Shown one piece after another: positions 22,317 through 32,346 of a DNA stretch of 40,959 bases. Position 1 is the first letter of the stretch. The number at the start of each line of letters is the position of its first letter. The stretch is from an uncultured Bacteroidales bacterium (GTDB lineage Bacteria > Bacteroidota > Bacteroidia > Bacteroidales > UBA932), in the NCBI GenBank assembly GCA_934726455.1, contig CAKVDS010000017.1, positions 1-40,959 on the forward strand. The letters are read 5' to 3'. A program made the translations under genes and the position numbers. The notes under the pieces were generated by a model. That model saw only the letters and a list, made by a program, of their open reading frames with translations, did not search any database and was not told the DNA's origin.

Positions 22317-24767
22317 TTACTCCGCTTTCAACTTGACCTGCACCCCTTCGAGCAGAGGAGAGGTGAAGTTGACGGTGATTTCACCCGGTTCGCCGGTGGT
22401 CTGGATGTAGGCGAGCAGGCGGCCGTTGTAGACTCTCTGCTTGTTGTCGCGGTAGTCACCCATGTCGGTATTGTCCGCGCCCTCGAGTCCGAGCAGACGT
22501 GCCGGACCCTCGACGGTGCAGGTGATGTTGTTGTCAGCGAGCTTGACCATCACTCCTTTCTCGTCAACCACGGTCACGGTGATGTGGGCTGTGGCCTTGT
22601 CGCGTGACAGTTCCGTCCTGTCGGCTGTAGCGCGAATGGCGTACGGGCGGCCGGAGGTGGTGATGCTGTACTCGGAGAGCACCTTGCCGTCCTTGTCGCA
22701 GCCCTCTGCTTTGAGGGTGCCCGGACGGAACGGGATGTCCCAGTAGATGATTCCGCTCTTGTCATCGTACGGCTTCATCTCCCCGACCTGCTTGCCGTCC
22801 AAAAGGAGGCGGGCCTGAGGTGCGTTGGTGTAGCATACGACGCGGATCTTCTGATCCAGCGCGTAGTTCCAGCTGTCGAGCGCATCAGTGGAGAGGAATA
22901 CGCGTCCGTCGCGGCGAGGCGGCCCTGGTCTGCGGTTGCCCGCATCGGCAGGGTATGTGCCGATGTAGGTCACAGGCTCGGTGCTCCACATGGAGGCGCG
23001 GAAGTAGCCGCGCGGCTTAGGGAAGCTCGCGAAGTCAAGAAGTCCGGTGCCAAGGCCGCGTGACGGCCAGCGGTTGGACTCCCCGAGGTAGTCGGTCCCT
23101 GTCCAGATGAACTGGCCGAAGATGTAGTCGTTGTCGCGCACGGCGAGCCATGCGTCACGGCTCAGCCCGTTTTCGCTGCCGTAGATGACGCGCTCCGGGT
23201 AGGTGGCGTGATCCTGGGCGTAGCGGTTCTCGGTGTAGTTGTAGCCCACAACGTCCACAGCCTCAGGATATTCGGTCTCGTTGGACATCACCACTCCGGC
23301 GAGGGCTCCCGTGATAGGTCGGGAAGTGTCCACGGCGCGCACGCAGGCTGCGAGCCTCTTGGCTATCTTGCCTATGCGCATAGCGTCCGGGGCATCCGGG
23401 TTGTAGCCCCCGAACATCGGCTGGTTGATGCTGCTGCCGTTCAGGATCGGGTGGGAGTAAGGATCGTTGGGGTAGTCAACCTCGTTTCCGATGCTCCAGA
23501 GGAAGATGCTGGTGTGGTTGCGGTCGCGGCGCACCATGTCGGTGATGTCGGTCTCGATCCACTCCTCGAAGAAGTCGAAGGTGCCGTCGTAGCCCGGAGT
23601 GCCGACGTTCCAGCCTTCGAGCCACTTGCGCTTAGGGAACTCCCACTCGTCGGACACCTCGTCCATCACGAGCAGGCCCATCTCGTCGCAGAGGTCGTAG
23701 AGGACAGGAGCCTGCGGGTTGTGGCTCATGCGTATAGCATTGGTGCCGATGGCCTTGAGGTTCTCAAGACGCCTTCTCCATACTTCTTCCGGCACCACAG
23801 CTCCGAGCACGCCGGCATCGTGGTGCAGGCAGATCCCCTTGACTTTCATCCAGTTGCCGTTGAGGGCGAAGCCCTTGTCCGGGTCGAACTGGAGGGTGCG
23901 CAGCCCCACGCGGGTATCAGCCACGTCGATCTTCTGTCCGTCTTCGAGGAGCTCAGTTTTGAGAGTATACAGATAAGGATCGCCAAGGCTCCAACGGTGA
24001 GGTTTCTTGACTTTAAGGTCGATGTTGAGCTTGCTCTCTCCCGGCTCCAGGTCCTTGACTGCGGCGCTGCGGCTTGCCACCTGGATGCCGGCGGCATCGT
24101 AGAGCGTGGCCTTTACCGTGAGCTTGCCGCTTACTGGGAGGTGCTTCTGCACTTCGATATCAACATCCACAACTGCCTGGTTGTCAGAGATGGACTTGGC
24201 TTTCCAGCCCACACCCCAGAGAGCGAAATGGGTCTGAGGCGCCGAAACGAGCCAGACGTCGCGGTAGATGCCGGAACCGGTATACCAGCGTGAGTCGGCG
24301 TAACGGCTGTGGTCAACTCTGACGGAAAGCAGGTTCTCCCCCTCCTTGAGGTAAGGGGTCAGGTCATACATGAATGAAACATAGCCGTTGGGGCGCTTGC
24401 CGAGAAGCTGCCCGTTGAGGTAAACCTCGCTGCGGTTGTAGACTCCCTCGAAGTAGATGTAGTGCCGGGGTGCGTCATCGCTTACAGTGAAGTGTTTGCG
24501 GTACCAGCCGATGCCGCCCGGGAGGTAGCCTGTGCAGCTGGCCAGGGTCGGGGAGAGCTGTCCCTCGACGGACCAGTCGTGCGGCAGGTCAAGCTTGCGC
24601 CATTTCGAGTCATCGAAGGAATTGTCCTTGTACGCGGTGCTGTCGGAGAGGCTGAAGAGCCAGCCGTCATCGAATTTGACGGCGTTGCCGAACGAGGTCT
24701 GCGCCGGTGCGGACAGGCAGCAGGCCAGGGACAGCAGGATTGTGAGAATGGAAAATTTCTTGGTCAT
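22317..24767 (-). CDS. GH2 beta-galactosidase-like enzyme
   Basis: The 816-residue product has a Sec signal (cleavage near APAQ). A sugar-binding jelly-roll (about 30-185, with GGIGWYRKHF), an Ig-like domain (190-300) and a TIM barrel (300-600) follow in the GH2 order. The acid/base is Glu429 in SIGNEVDYP and the nucleophile Glu532 in YGSENG. The C-terminal 200 residues match the extra domains (DUF4982-like and invasin-like) common in Bacteroidota GH2. RMSHNPQAP is also typical. It probably removes beta-galactose or another beta-sugar from side chains of the glycan imported by the SusCD pair. It is the last gene of the operon, 73 bp after a beta-helix gene. Confidence 0.88.
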   Translation of the reverse strand: MTKKFSILTILLSLACCLSAPAQTSFGNAVKFDDGWLFSLSDSTAYKDNSFDDSKWRKLDLPHDWSVEGQLSPTLASCTGYLPGGIGWYRKHFTVSDDAPRHYIYFEGVYNRSEVYLNGQLLGKRPNGYVSFMYDLTPYLKEGENLLSVRVDHSRYADSRWYTGSGIYRDVWLVSAPQTHFALWGVGWKAKSISDNQAVVDVDIEVQKHLPVSGKLTVKATLYDAAGIQVASRSAAVKDLEPGESKLNIDLKVKKPHRWSLGDPYLYTLKTELLEDGQKIDVADTRVGLRTLQFDPDKGFALNGNWMKVKGICLHHDAGVLGAVVPEEVWRRRLENLKAIGTNAIRMSHNPQAPVLYDLCDEMGLLVMDEVSDEWEFPKRKWLEGWNVGTPGYDGTFDFFEEWIETDITDMVRRDRNHTSIFLWSIGNEVDYPNDPYSHPILNGSSINQPMFGGYNPDAPDAMRIGKIAKRLAACVRAVDTSRPITGALAGVVMSNETEYPEAVDVVGYNYTENRYAQDHATYPERVIYGSENGLSRDAWLAVRDNDYIFGQFIWTGTDYLGESNRWPSRGLGTGLLDFASFPKPRGYFRASMWSTEPVTYIGTYPADAGNRRPGPPRRDGRVFLSTDALDSWNYALDQKIRVVCYTNAPQARLLLDGKQVGEMKPYDDKSGIIYWDIPFRPGTLKAEGCDKDGKVLSEYSITTSGRPYAIRATADRTELSRDKATAHITVTVVDEKGVMVKLADNNITCTVEGPARLLGLEGADNTDMGDYRDNKQRVYNGRLLAYIQTTGEPGEITVNFTSPLLEGVQVKLKAE

Positions 24768-24840
24768 AGTGTGTCAAATATCGGAAAATAAGCCGGAGTC
24801 CGCAAGGGCAGACCCCGGCCGGGATACAATTTTTAAGGAA

Positions 24841-26811
24841 TTATTGACGTCTTGCAGGAGTCTCGGCGAAAGCGATCTCCCACTCTTCGGCGAATTTGCC
24901 CTTCTCGACGCTGACCTTGACCTTGCTTGAGAGCAGGGTCTGGACATCGGTCTTGAGCTTGAGGGCGAACTCGGAGCGGCTCTTGGCCTTGGCGAGATCC
25001 ACGCTGACGGTCTTGCCGTTCTTAGGGTTGGTCCAGGAGATCTTTCCGGTGACACCTTCCTCGAGAGGCTGGTAGAGCTTGATGTTGAGCACGTCAGTCT
25101 CCTTTACGCCAAATTCGAGAGGGAAGCACCACTTGGCCCATGCCACAGCGGAGGCGTCGCGTGCGTCAGCATCCTGCACGGCGATGGCGGCCTCGTCGGC
25201 GAACACGCCGCTGCCGAGGTATTCGAACGCGCCGACATCAGGGTGCCCGTCATTGACAGGAAGTCCGAAGAAGTCGCGTCCGCCGTTGTCAGGCATGTAG
25301 AGGCCCGCGTTGATGCAAGGGGAGTCTGCACGGAGCATGTAGCCCTTGAGGGTGCACAGGCCTGTGCCGCCGGTGCCCGGAGCCACGAACTTAGGATCGG
25401 CGACGATGGCCTTAGGGTCGTCCGGAAGACCGTTCTTCCAAGGGCCGAAGTAGCAGTTGTTGAGGAACAGGCTGCCGGCAGGGAGGTTCGGCTTGAGAGT
25501 GTCATCGAAGGATCTGTCCCAAGCGAAGCCTGTAGACCATGCGGTGCGGAAACTGCCCTGGCCGGTGGCGTAGAAGATGTTGTTGTAGAAATGTGCTCCG
25601 AGGTCATCGATGTTCTTGGCCTTCTCAGGGTAGTCGCCACGGAAATATTCAATCTCGGAAACGCCGTGATCTACATAGAACACGTTGTTGTAGAGGATGT
25701 TGTTGTCGTTCTTGAGGCTGCCCTGCATCTGTACGAGGTGGGTCTTGTCGTTCTCGGAGATGTTGTAGCGTGCCACGTTCTCGAAGATGTCGTACATCAG
25801 GAGGAGGAAGCCGTGGTTCTCCTTGCTGTAGTTGTATTGGGCGAGGCAGCGTTTGCAGTAGAAGTCGAAGTCGTAGGCGAAGCCGTCGCCGTTGCGGATC
25901 TGGCGGCCGGTGTCATATACCTCGTTGAACTGCATGATGGTCTCTTCGCAGCGGATGATCCAGCAGGCTGCGGTGTGCGGCCACCAGCCCTCGCCCTTCT
26001 CGGCCCAGCCGGTGTCTCCAGGGAGGTCGAGTGAACCGGAACGCAGGCAGGAACGGTGGATCTCGTTGAACTCGATGAGAGCCCTGTACGAGCCTCCCAC
26101 GATGATGCCGTCACCGCCCAGGTCGTCCATGTAGTTGCGGCGGACGCGGAGCTTGCCGATGCCGTTGGTGGTGATGCCGACCTTGTCAACCCTCTCGATC
26201 CTGTTGCCCTCGATGAGCACGTCCTCAAGGGTTGGAGGGACGTAGGCTACCGGTGAATCTCTCCACGGGCGGTTGACCCCGCCCGTGATGGCTGCGCTGC
26301 GCAGGCGTGTGCCGCCCATCTGGCCCCAGATGTCATGGATGAAGTTGTCCTTGATGACGATGTAGTTGAAAGCCTTGCCCGGCTCGTTCTCGTCGATGAG
26401 GATACCGTTGCGGCCCACTCCCACTTCCGGCGCGTAGCCGCTGGTGATCTCGAACCCTCGTACCTCAAGCCCGTCGGCGTTGAGGATGGTGATGGCCGAA
26501 CCTTCCTTTTTGCCCATGTTGATCACGGGGCGGCCTTCTCCGTATCCCGAGAACACGATAGGTTTCTCGGGAGTGCCGGAGCTCTTGATAAGGAGGTTGC
26601 CGTAGAATGTGGCACCGCCCTCGAACAGGACTTTGTCGCCTGCCTGGAATGTGCTTGCATTGACCTTGTCGATGCTCTTCCATGCGTTGCGTACCGAGAG
26701 TCCGTCCGCTGAATCGTTCCCGTCCGGGGATACGAAGTAGGTCTTGTCCTGCGCCCGGAGGCCGAGCGCGGCAAGAGCGAATATGGTGATTACTAAACTA
26801 ACTCTTTTCAT
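24841..26811 (-). CDS. Right-handed parallel beta-helix protein with C-terminal beta domain
   Basis: The 656-residue product has a Sec signal (near LGLRAQ). It starts the mature part with TYFVSPDGNDSADGLS, a frequent opening of parallel beta-helix glycan-active proteins. Residues about 60-530 carry many N-rich turns (NYIVIKDNFIHDIWGQ, NRIERVDKVGI, HGFLLLMYD). After residue 535 an extra beta domain is present that the neighbour lacks. The family may be a glycoside hydrolase or lyase of the GH141/GH120-like beta-helix group; catalytic residues cannot be fixed. Its start overlaps the stop of the paralogous upstream gene as ATGA. Confidence 0.75.
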   Translation of the reverse strand: MKRVSLVITIFALAALGLRAQDKTYFVSPDGNDSADGLSVRNAWKSIDKVNASTFQAGDKVLFEGGATFYGNLLIKSSGTPEKPIVFSGYGEGRPVINMGKKEGSAITILNADGLEVRGFEITSGYAPEVGVGRNGILIDENEPGKAFNYIVIKDNFIHDIWGQMGGTRLRSAAITGGVNRPWRDSPVAYVPPTLEDVLIEGNRIERVDKVGITTNGIGKLRVRRNYMDDLGGDGIIVGGSYRALIEFNEIHRSCLRSGSLDLPGDTGWAEKGEGWWPHTAACWIIRCEETIMQFNEVYDTGRQIRNGDGFAYDFDFYCKRCLAQYNYSKENHGFLLLMYDIFENVARYNISENDKTHLVQMQGSLKNDNNILYNNVFYVDHGVSEIEYFRGDYPEKAKNIDDLGAHFYNNIFYATGQGSFRTAWSTGFAWDRSFDDTLKPNLPAGSLFLNNCYFGPWKNGLPDDPKAIVADPKFVAPGTGGTGLCTLKGYMLRADSPCINAGLYMPDNGGRDFFGLPVNDGHPDVGAFEYLGSGVFADEAAIAVQDADARDASAVAWAKWCFPLEFGVKETDVLNIKLYQPLEEGVTGKISWTNPKNGKTVSVDLAKAKSRSEFALKLKTDVQTLLSSKVKVSVEKGKFAEEWEIAFAETPARRQ

Positions 26812-28448
26812 TTTTCTTGTTGGGTTTTGGCTTGTTTGTTTATGATGCTTCCGAGATATTCTGATGCGCCGATGTCGGTGCTTCCGTCATATAGTGGCTG
26901 CCCGAAAAAGTCGCGGCCTCCGTTGTTCTGGATGTCGATTCCTGCACCGATGCACGGGGAGTCCGCCCGGAGCATGTAGCCCTTGAGGGTGCACAGTCCG
27001 TCTCCGCCGGTGCCGGGGGCTCTGAACTTCGGGTCTGCGACCAGAGCCTGCGGGTCATCTGGGATACCGTTTTTCCACGGGCCGAAGTAGCAGTTGGCAA
27101 GGAACATGCTTCCTGCCGGGAGGTCCGGCCTGAGGGTGTCGTCGAACTTCCTCTCCCAGGTGTAGCCTGTGGAGTAGGCGGTGCGGAAACGTCCCTGTCC
27201 GGTGGCGTAGAAGATGTTGTTGACGAAGCGCGCTCCGAGGTCGTTTATGTCTTTTGCGCTCTCGGGGTGATCCCCTCGGAAGAAATCAATGTCCAGCAGG
27301 CCGTGGTCTACATAGAACACGTTGTTGTAGAGGATGTTGTTTTCTTCAGGGCCGCCTTGTATCTGCACGAGGTGGGTCTTGTCGTTCTCGGAGATGTTGT
27401 AGCGTGCGATGTTCCCGTAGATGTTGTACATCAGCAGCAGGAAGCCATGGTTTTCCTTGCTGTAGTTGTACTGGGCGATGCAGTTTTTGCAGTTGAAGTC
27501 GAAATCGTATGCGAATCCGTCCCCGTTGTAGAGGTTGCGGCCGGTGTTGTAGACTTCGTTGAACTGCATGACTGTCTCCTCGGTGTCCTGGATCCAGCAT
27601 GCGGCTACGTGCGGCCACCATCCGTCGTCTCCCGGGAGGTCGGGTGCTCCGGCCCTGAGGCAGCTGCGGCGGATGACGTTGTACTCGATGAGGCCGCGGT
27701 AAGGGCCGTTGACGAAGATCCCGTCGCCGCCGAGGTTGTCCATGCGGTTCTTGCGGACCACCACGTTGTCTCGTGCGCCCCAGCAGACGATGCCGCACTT
27801 GTCTATGCGCTCGATGAGGTTGCCCTCGATGCGTATGTCATTGATTGTGGACGGCTTGTAGGACGGGTCGCGGAACGAAGCGCGGTCGCGCAGAATCCTG
27901 ACGAGGATGGCGGAACTGTAGTAGCCCACGTTGGCCCCGCGTCCTCCCATCTGTCCCCAGATGTCGTGGATGTAGTTGTCCTCGATGACGATGTGCCGGA
28001 TGTCGTTGCCCTGGCCGGAAGCCGTCACGGCTATGCCCTGGCGGCCGATGCCGATCTTGAACGGGGCCCCGGATGTTACCTCCATCCCGCGTACCTCCCA
28101 GTAAGAGAGGTTCTCGAGCAGGATGCCGGCACCTTCAGCCTCGCCGAAGTCGATGACAGGCCGCTGCCCTCCACCGTAGGAGGAGAGGATGATGGGATTG
28201 CCCTCCGAGCCGGAGCCGCGGGGCTTGAGCTGCCCCTTGAAAACGGCCCCGGACTCGAAGAGAATCTTGTCTCCGGGCTGGAAGACCGTGCCGTTGACTT
28301 TGGCGATGGTCTTCCAGGCACCCTTGACAGAGAGTCCGTCCGAGCTGTCATCCCCGCCCGGCGACACGAAGTACGTCCTCTGCTGCGCAGAGACCGACAG
28401 GGTGAGGAGGAGGGAAAGGATGAGAGTTGAACTTTTTTTGAACATCAC
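26808..28448 (-). CDS. Right-handed parallel beta-helix protein, paralogue
   Basis: The 546-residue product has a Sec signal (near SVSAQ) and is alignable end to end with residues 1-540 of the downstream neighbour: TYFVSPGGDDSSDGLSVKGAWKTI, HDIWGQMGG, SENDKTHLVQ, CYFGPWKNG and LRADSPC are shared. It lacks the neighbour's C-terminal domain. A tandem duplication followed by divergence explains the pair, and different linkages of one glycan may be the targets. It follows the GH51-like gene by 2 bp and overlaps the next gene by 4 bp, so translation is coupled. Enzyme class is not certain. Confidence 0.75.
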   Translation of the reverse strand: MMFKKSSTLILSLLLTLSVSAQQRTYFVSPGGDDSSDGLSVKGAWKTIAKVNGTVFQPGDKILFESGAVFKGQLKPRGSGSEGNPIILSSYGGGQRPVIDFGEAEGAGILLENLSYWEVRGMEVTSGAPFKIGIGRQGIAVTASGQGNDIRHIVIEDNYIHDIWGQMGGRGANVGYYSSAILVRILRDRASFRDPSYKPSTINDIRIEGNLIERIDKCGIVCWGARDNVVVRKNRMDNLGGDGIFVNGPYRGLIEYNVIRRSCLRAGAPDLPGDDGWWPHVAACWIQDTEETVMQFNEVYNTGRNLYNGDGFAYDFDFNCKNCIAQYNYSKENHGFLLLMYNIYGNIARYNISENDKTHLVQIQGGPEENNILYNNVFYVDHGLLDIDFFRGDHPESAKDINDLGARFVNNIFYATGQGRFRTAYSTGYTWERKFDDTLRPDLPAGSMFLANCYFGPWKNGIPDDPQALVADPKFRAPGTGGDGLCTLKGYMLRADSPCIGAGIDIQNNGGRDFFGQPLYDGSTDIGASEYLGSIINKQAKTQQEK

Positions 28449-28450
28449 TA

Positions 28451-30595
28451 TTATTTTTTGACAAACACCACTCTGTTGACTGAAAGAGGCTTGACATCGA
28501 TGGCTTTTGCACTCTTTATGTTTCTGGTGCTGAAGCTGATGTCAGAATGATCAGCATAGGCGCGTGATAGCCTGTCCGGTGCTGAAACATCCTCTATCCT
28601 GACGGCCTTGTAGCCCTTAGGGACAGAAAGGTTGAAGGTCAGAGGCTCAGTTGACTTGTTGACAAGGTATACATTGATGCCTTCTTTTGTCTCACATGCC
28701 GAGAGTTTGACAAGTTCGTTCTTTGAACGTCTGTTGACAATCAACGGGAAGTTGACCTCTGAGGCTTCAACGTTGTGAACCCTTTCAGGCATGCTGCCGG
28801 CTTTAGGTTTCATATTTGTCTTCATCTCGGTGGCGAGAGGATATTCGTCATCCCTCTGTGCGAAGAAGCGGAACACTTCTCCCATCGGGGAGAGCCATGC
28901 GGCTTCCTTGGATGACTCTATCACATTTTGTCCCCAGGTGTTGACACAGTTGTTGAAGTTTGCCAGATAGTATTCGCCGCCGTAGGACATGTAATCCATC
29001 AACTGTCCGGCTCCGTTAAGAGCGTAGAACCAATGTATCTGCCTGTATGAGAGCACTTTCTTGTAGTCGTTGACAAGTGAAGGCCTCCAGCCGTAGAACT
29101 GTGGTACTTCCGGGTCGTCGAAAGGTTCCGGTGAGGCTGAGTTGGCAAGCCACTCGGTGTTGACAAGTTTGATGTCGGTGCCGTGCTTCTTGTTGTAGGC
29201 CCTGATGGAGTCGAGAACCTTGCTGACGAATTCGGGCTGTCCGTTGCGGGCGATGAGATAGTCTATATAAGGTCCTGCAATTTCCAACTGCTGGTCGATA
29301 TAGTATGAGCTGTTGGAGAATGAGTAGGTCATCATCATGAGCTCAATATCCGGATCGACCGCCTTCATGGCCTTGGCGAAGTCAACGGTATAGCGGGCGT
29401 ATTGGAGAGGTGTCCACTTGCGTCCGGCCTCGTTGTCCATCTCGAACATCCTGACTTTGCGGGTGCGTGTGGCACCGTTGCTCTGGCGGAACTTGCCCAT
29501 CGGCGTATCATCTGCACCGTTGAGGTACTCGACGAACTCGGCAGCCTTGAACGGGGTGCTTGTCATCATGTTTATGCAGATCTGCGGTTCGCAGCCGACC
29601 TCGTCGCAGAGTTCGAGGAATTCGTCAATGGATGCGTCGTTGTCATCAAATCCGCCCCAGTAGTAACTTGAAGTCGTAGGGCGAAGATCCTGCGGGCCTA
29701 CATAGTTGCGCCACTGGTAGAAACTTGCGTAGCATCCGCCCGGGTATCTCAGGACAGGGACCTTGATTTCCTTCAGGAGGTCAATCACGTCCTGTCTCCA
29801 ACCCTTGAAGTTATCGGACGGCATAAGGGAGCAGCAGGACAGGCACATGTTGCCTTTCCACTCATAACTGAGTTCAAGTATCACGTTGCCGGTGATTCCG
29901 AGATCCGGAATGCGGCAGGTGAAAGTCTGCTGGTATGCCCTCATCGGGAAAGATTGCTGGAACAGGATGCGTCCCGGGTCGTTCTGATCCCTTATTATCA
30001 CTTCGAAAGGCATCTCGATGTCTTCCTGGCCTTCGAGCGGCTTGAATCCCGGGAGAGAGGCTGAAAGCTTAGGATATGTCTGCCTGATTCCGGCCAGAAG
30101 TCTGAAGTCATAGGACCTTCCCTTTTCCAGATAGATTCCTTTCTGCATGATGCCTGCCCGTTTGTCGTTAGGTTTGGTCATCTGCAGCGAGCCGTTGCCT
30201 TTGTATGATTCGGCACCTATGATCCATGAAAGCGTCATCAGTTCCGGGTCGGTCACAGTCCAGTCATCTTCATCGTATCCGCTGTGCCAGAACGGGGCGT
30301 TAGAGTTGTACATCTCCTTGGAGAACATCCACCACTGCTGCGTGGCTTCCATATCCCCGAATGCCGGGATGGTGCCAGGAAGCTGGAAACTGCGGTTGTA
30401 AACCATTTCGGACCACATTCCGCTGACCTGACGGCCGAAACCCGCCTCTACGAAATTACCGAAAACGAAGGGGCTGATCTCCCTCTCCGAGAGCCTTGTG
30501 AGGGAAACTTCTCCCTTGACTTTGTTTGATGCACCGCCCGCAGCCGGCCACATTGTGGCCAGGCTGAGAGCAGCGATGATTAGTGCTTTTTTCAT
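28451..30595 (-). CDS. GH51-like alpha-L-arabinofuranosidase
   Basis: The 714-residue product has a Sec signal. The mature part shows ISPFVFGNFVEAGFGRQVSG and EMVYNRSF, then VPVLRYPGGCYASFYQWRN (about 279-297), all hallmarks of GH51. Glu389 in MDNEAG is the likely acid/base and Glu481 in NTEWLA the nucleophile. The gap between them (92 residues) is shorter than in characterised GH51 enzymes, so a divergent branch is likely. Residues about 80-260 are an inserted or CBM-like beta domain. The enzyme would release L-arabinofuranose, which marks the locus as an arabinose-glycan system. It follows susD by 20 bp. Confidence 0.82.
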   Translation of the reverse strand: MKKALIIAALSLATMWPAAGGASNKVKGEVSLTRLSEREISPFVFGNFVEAGFGRQVSGMWSEMVYNRSFQLPGTIPAFGDMEATQQWWMFSKEMYNSNAPFWHSGYDEDDWTVTDPELMTLSWIIGAESYKGNGSLQMTKPNDKRAGIMQKGIYLEKGRSYDFRLLAGIRQTYPKLSASLPGFKPLEGQEDIEMPFEVIIRDQNDPGRILFQQSFPMRAYQQTFTCRIPDLGITGNVILELSYEWKGNMCLSCCSLMPSDNFKGWRQDVIDLLKEIKVPVLRYPGGCYASFYQWRNYVGPQDLRPTTSSYYWGGFDDNDASIDEFLELCDEVGCEPQICINMMTSTPFKAAEFVEYLNGADDTPMGKFRQSNGATRTRKVRMFEMDNEAGRKWTPLQYARYTVDFAKAMKAVDPDIELMMMTYSFSNSSYYIDQQLEIAGPYIDYLIARNGQPEFVSKVLDSIRAYNKKHGTDIKLVNTEWLANSASPEPFDDPEVPQFYGWRPSLVNDYKKVLSYRQIHWFYALNGAGQLMDYMSYGGEYYLANFNNCVNTWGQNVIESSKEAAWLSPMGEVFRFFAQRDDEYPLATEMKTNMKPKAGSMPERVHNVEASEVNFPLIVNRRSKNELVKLSACETKEGINVYLVNKSTEPLTFNLSVPKGYKAVRIEDVSAPDRLSRAYADHSDISFSTRNIKSAKAIDVKPLSVNRVVFVKK

Positions 30596-30615
30596 TCTGA
30601 AAGTATGTGTGTCTG

Positions 30616-32334
30616 TTATTTGGAGTATCCTGGATTCTGCTCAAGGGTGTATTCGCCCTTGTAGTAGGATGCATCGATGGCTACCTTAGGTATAGGCAGA
30701 TGAGAATGATATTCCTTGACATTCAAACCTTTCTCGTGCTTGGAAGCATCGTTGCCATAGTTTTTGTAATACTCGCTCATCACCTTTACGAGACGTCCAG
30801 TCCTTGCAAGGTCGAAGTAGCGGTCATACTCGAGGGCAAGTTCCACGCGGCGCTCATGGTATATTGCTTCACGCAGTTCGTCCTTGTTTGTGGTCGTCAC
30901 CTCAGGGAGCGCATTCGGATCGTCTCCGCTGCGTCTTGCCCTGCCGCGGACTTTTTCAAGATAGGTCAGAGCCTCACCGCTCTTGCCGAGCTCGTTGCAG
31001 CCTTCAGCCATATAGAGGAGGATGTTCGCCCAGCGGAGCACGATCTGGTTGCGAGGAAGGTCGTCTTCCCATGAATCGTCGGTCCTGTATGCAAAAGGAA
31101 CGTAATCCTTCTTGCCCTGATATCCTGAATAGGATGAGAGGTTGAAGTGCGTGTGGCCGTCGTAGAACTCGTTAGGGGCGATTACTGTTGCCCCGAGGCG
31201 AGGATCACCCGGCTCGAACGCCTTGACAAGATCGAGGGTAGGGCAGTGCAGGGACCAGCCTGTCCACTTCTTCAGATAACCTTTAGGGGTGCCGTCGGCG
31301 TTGATATTGTCAGGGAATTCCTCGAGCATCTTGTTGTAGACGAAGTCGTAGATGTCCTTGCCGTTGATGTTGTGCAGGGTAGTCACGCTCGGATTGAGGT
31401 CGGCATTGGTGATGCCGGCGTCGTGTCCGTAGAATGAAGAGTTGTTTCCGTCGTTTTCAGATCCCCATCCGGTCTTGGAGGTCGCGAACTGGATGGAGAA
31501 GCAGCACTCTTTACCATTCTCGTTCTCCATGCTGAATATGTCCGCGAAGTTGTCTTCAAGTTCGAAGTAGTTCTCCTTTTCCATCTCCTTCACCAGATCA
31601 TAGAGTTTCTGCCAAGTCTCGTTCTGCTTGTTGTAGCTTGCGTGGTAGGCATAGGTGCGTGCGAGCATAGCGAGGGCAGCCCCTTTGGTTGCGCGTCCAC
31701 GCTCGCTTGAAGTCCAGGTTCTCGGAAGTCCCTCTGCGGCCTCTTCAAAGCCTTTCTCCACAAACTCCCAGGTTTCCTCCTCGGAAGAGCGCGGGGTGAA
31801 GAACTCCTCGTACTGGAGGACATGGTCGATGACAGGCACGCCTCCGAATTGGCGGGTGAGATTGAAGTATGCGAGGCTGCGGATGAACTTGGCCTCGGCG
31901 ATATAACGCTCGGCGTTATTGATCTGGCTGCTGTTCTTGCCGATGTTCTCGATGGCGTAGTTGGCCGTCGTGATGGTGAAGTAGCAGTCTTCCCAGACAC
32001 TGTTCCCAGCGTATGAGTTGGACGGATCCACGTCGAACTTCATTAGGGTAAGTGCATTGCCGGACCACTTTACGCCGTCGGAACGGGAGTTCCCGATCTC
32101 GGTGTCATCAGACATGTTGTCTCCGACATGGATATAATGATATGTGCCCATTGCTCCGCTTCTTCTCAAAGTGCCGTATAGTCCCATGAGAGCGGTGTTG
32201 GCATCATTTTCGTTCTGGTAATAGTTTTCTACCGCCAGATTGACCAGAGGCTTCTTTTCGAGCAGGTCGGAGCAGGAAGAAAGCGTAAGAGCTCCTGCGG
32301 CTGCGAGTATGATCAGAGATTTATATGTTTTCAT
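30616..32334 (-). CDS. susD: SusD/RagB-family glycan-binding lipoprotein
   Basis: The 572-residue product has a lipobox LSSC (Cys21). It follows the SusD plan: N-terminal TPR-like helices from about residue 40 (NLAVENYYQNENDANTALMGLYGTLR), the long binding insert, and the C-terminal RagB part with LRWANILLYMAEGCNELG and the closing NPGY. SusD lids the SusC channel and captures oligosaccharide at the outer membrane. It follows susC by 12 bp. The gene symbol is used for the family, not for a proven orthologue. Confidence 0.95.
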   Translation of the reverse strand: MKTYKSLIILAAAGALTLSSCSDLLEKKPLVNLAVENYYQNENDANTALMGLYGTLRRSGAMGTYHYIHVGDNMSDDTEIGNSRSDGVKWSGNALTLMKFDVDPSNSYAGNSVWEDCYFTITTANYAIENIGKNSSQINNAERYIAEAKFIRSLAYFNLTRQFGGVPVIDHVLQYEEFFTPRSSEEETWEFVEKGFEEAAEGLPRTWTSSERGRATKGAALAMLARTYAYHASYNKQNETWQKLYDLVKEMEKENYFELEDNFADIFSMENENGKECCFSIQFATSKTGWGSENDGNNSSFYGHDAGITNADLNPSVTTLHNINGKDIYDFVYNKMLEEFPDNINADGTPKGYLKKWTGWSLHCPTLDLVKAFEPGDPRLGATVIAPNEFYDGHTHFNLSSYSGYQGKKDYVPFAYRTDDSWEDDLPRNQIVLRWANILLYMAEGCNELGKSGEALTYLEKVRGRARRSGDDPNALPEVTTTNKDELREAIYHERRVELALEYDRYFDLARTGRLVKVMSEYYKNYGNDASKHEKGLNVKEYHSHLPIPKVAIDASYYKGEYTLEQNPGYSK

Positions 32335-32346
32335 TTCCAGTTCTTT

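Noticed and set aside
23208..24293. 361-codon plus-strand frame opposite the GH2 gene
   Set aside because: Shadow of a gene with intact catalytic motifs on the minus strand.
27267..28430. 387-codon plus-strand frame opposite the second beta-helix gene
   Set aside because: It is a codon-bias shadow of the minus-strand gene, which has a signal peptide, coupled neighbours and paralogue support.
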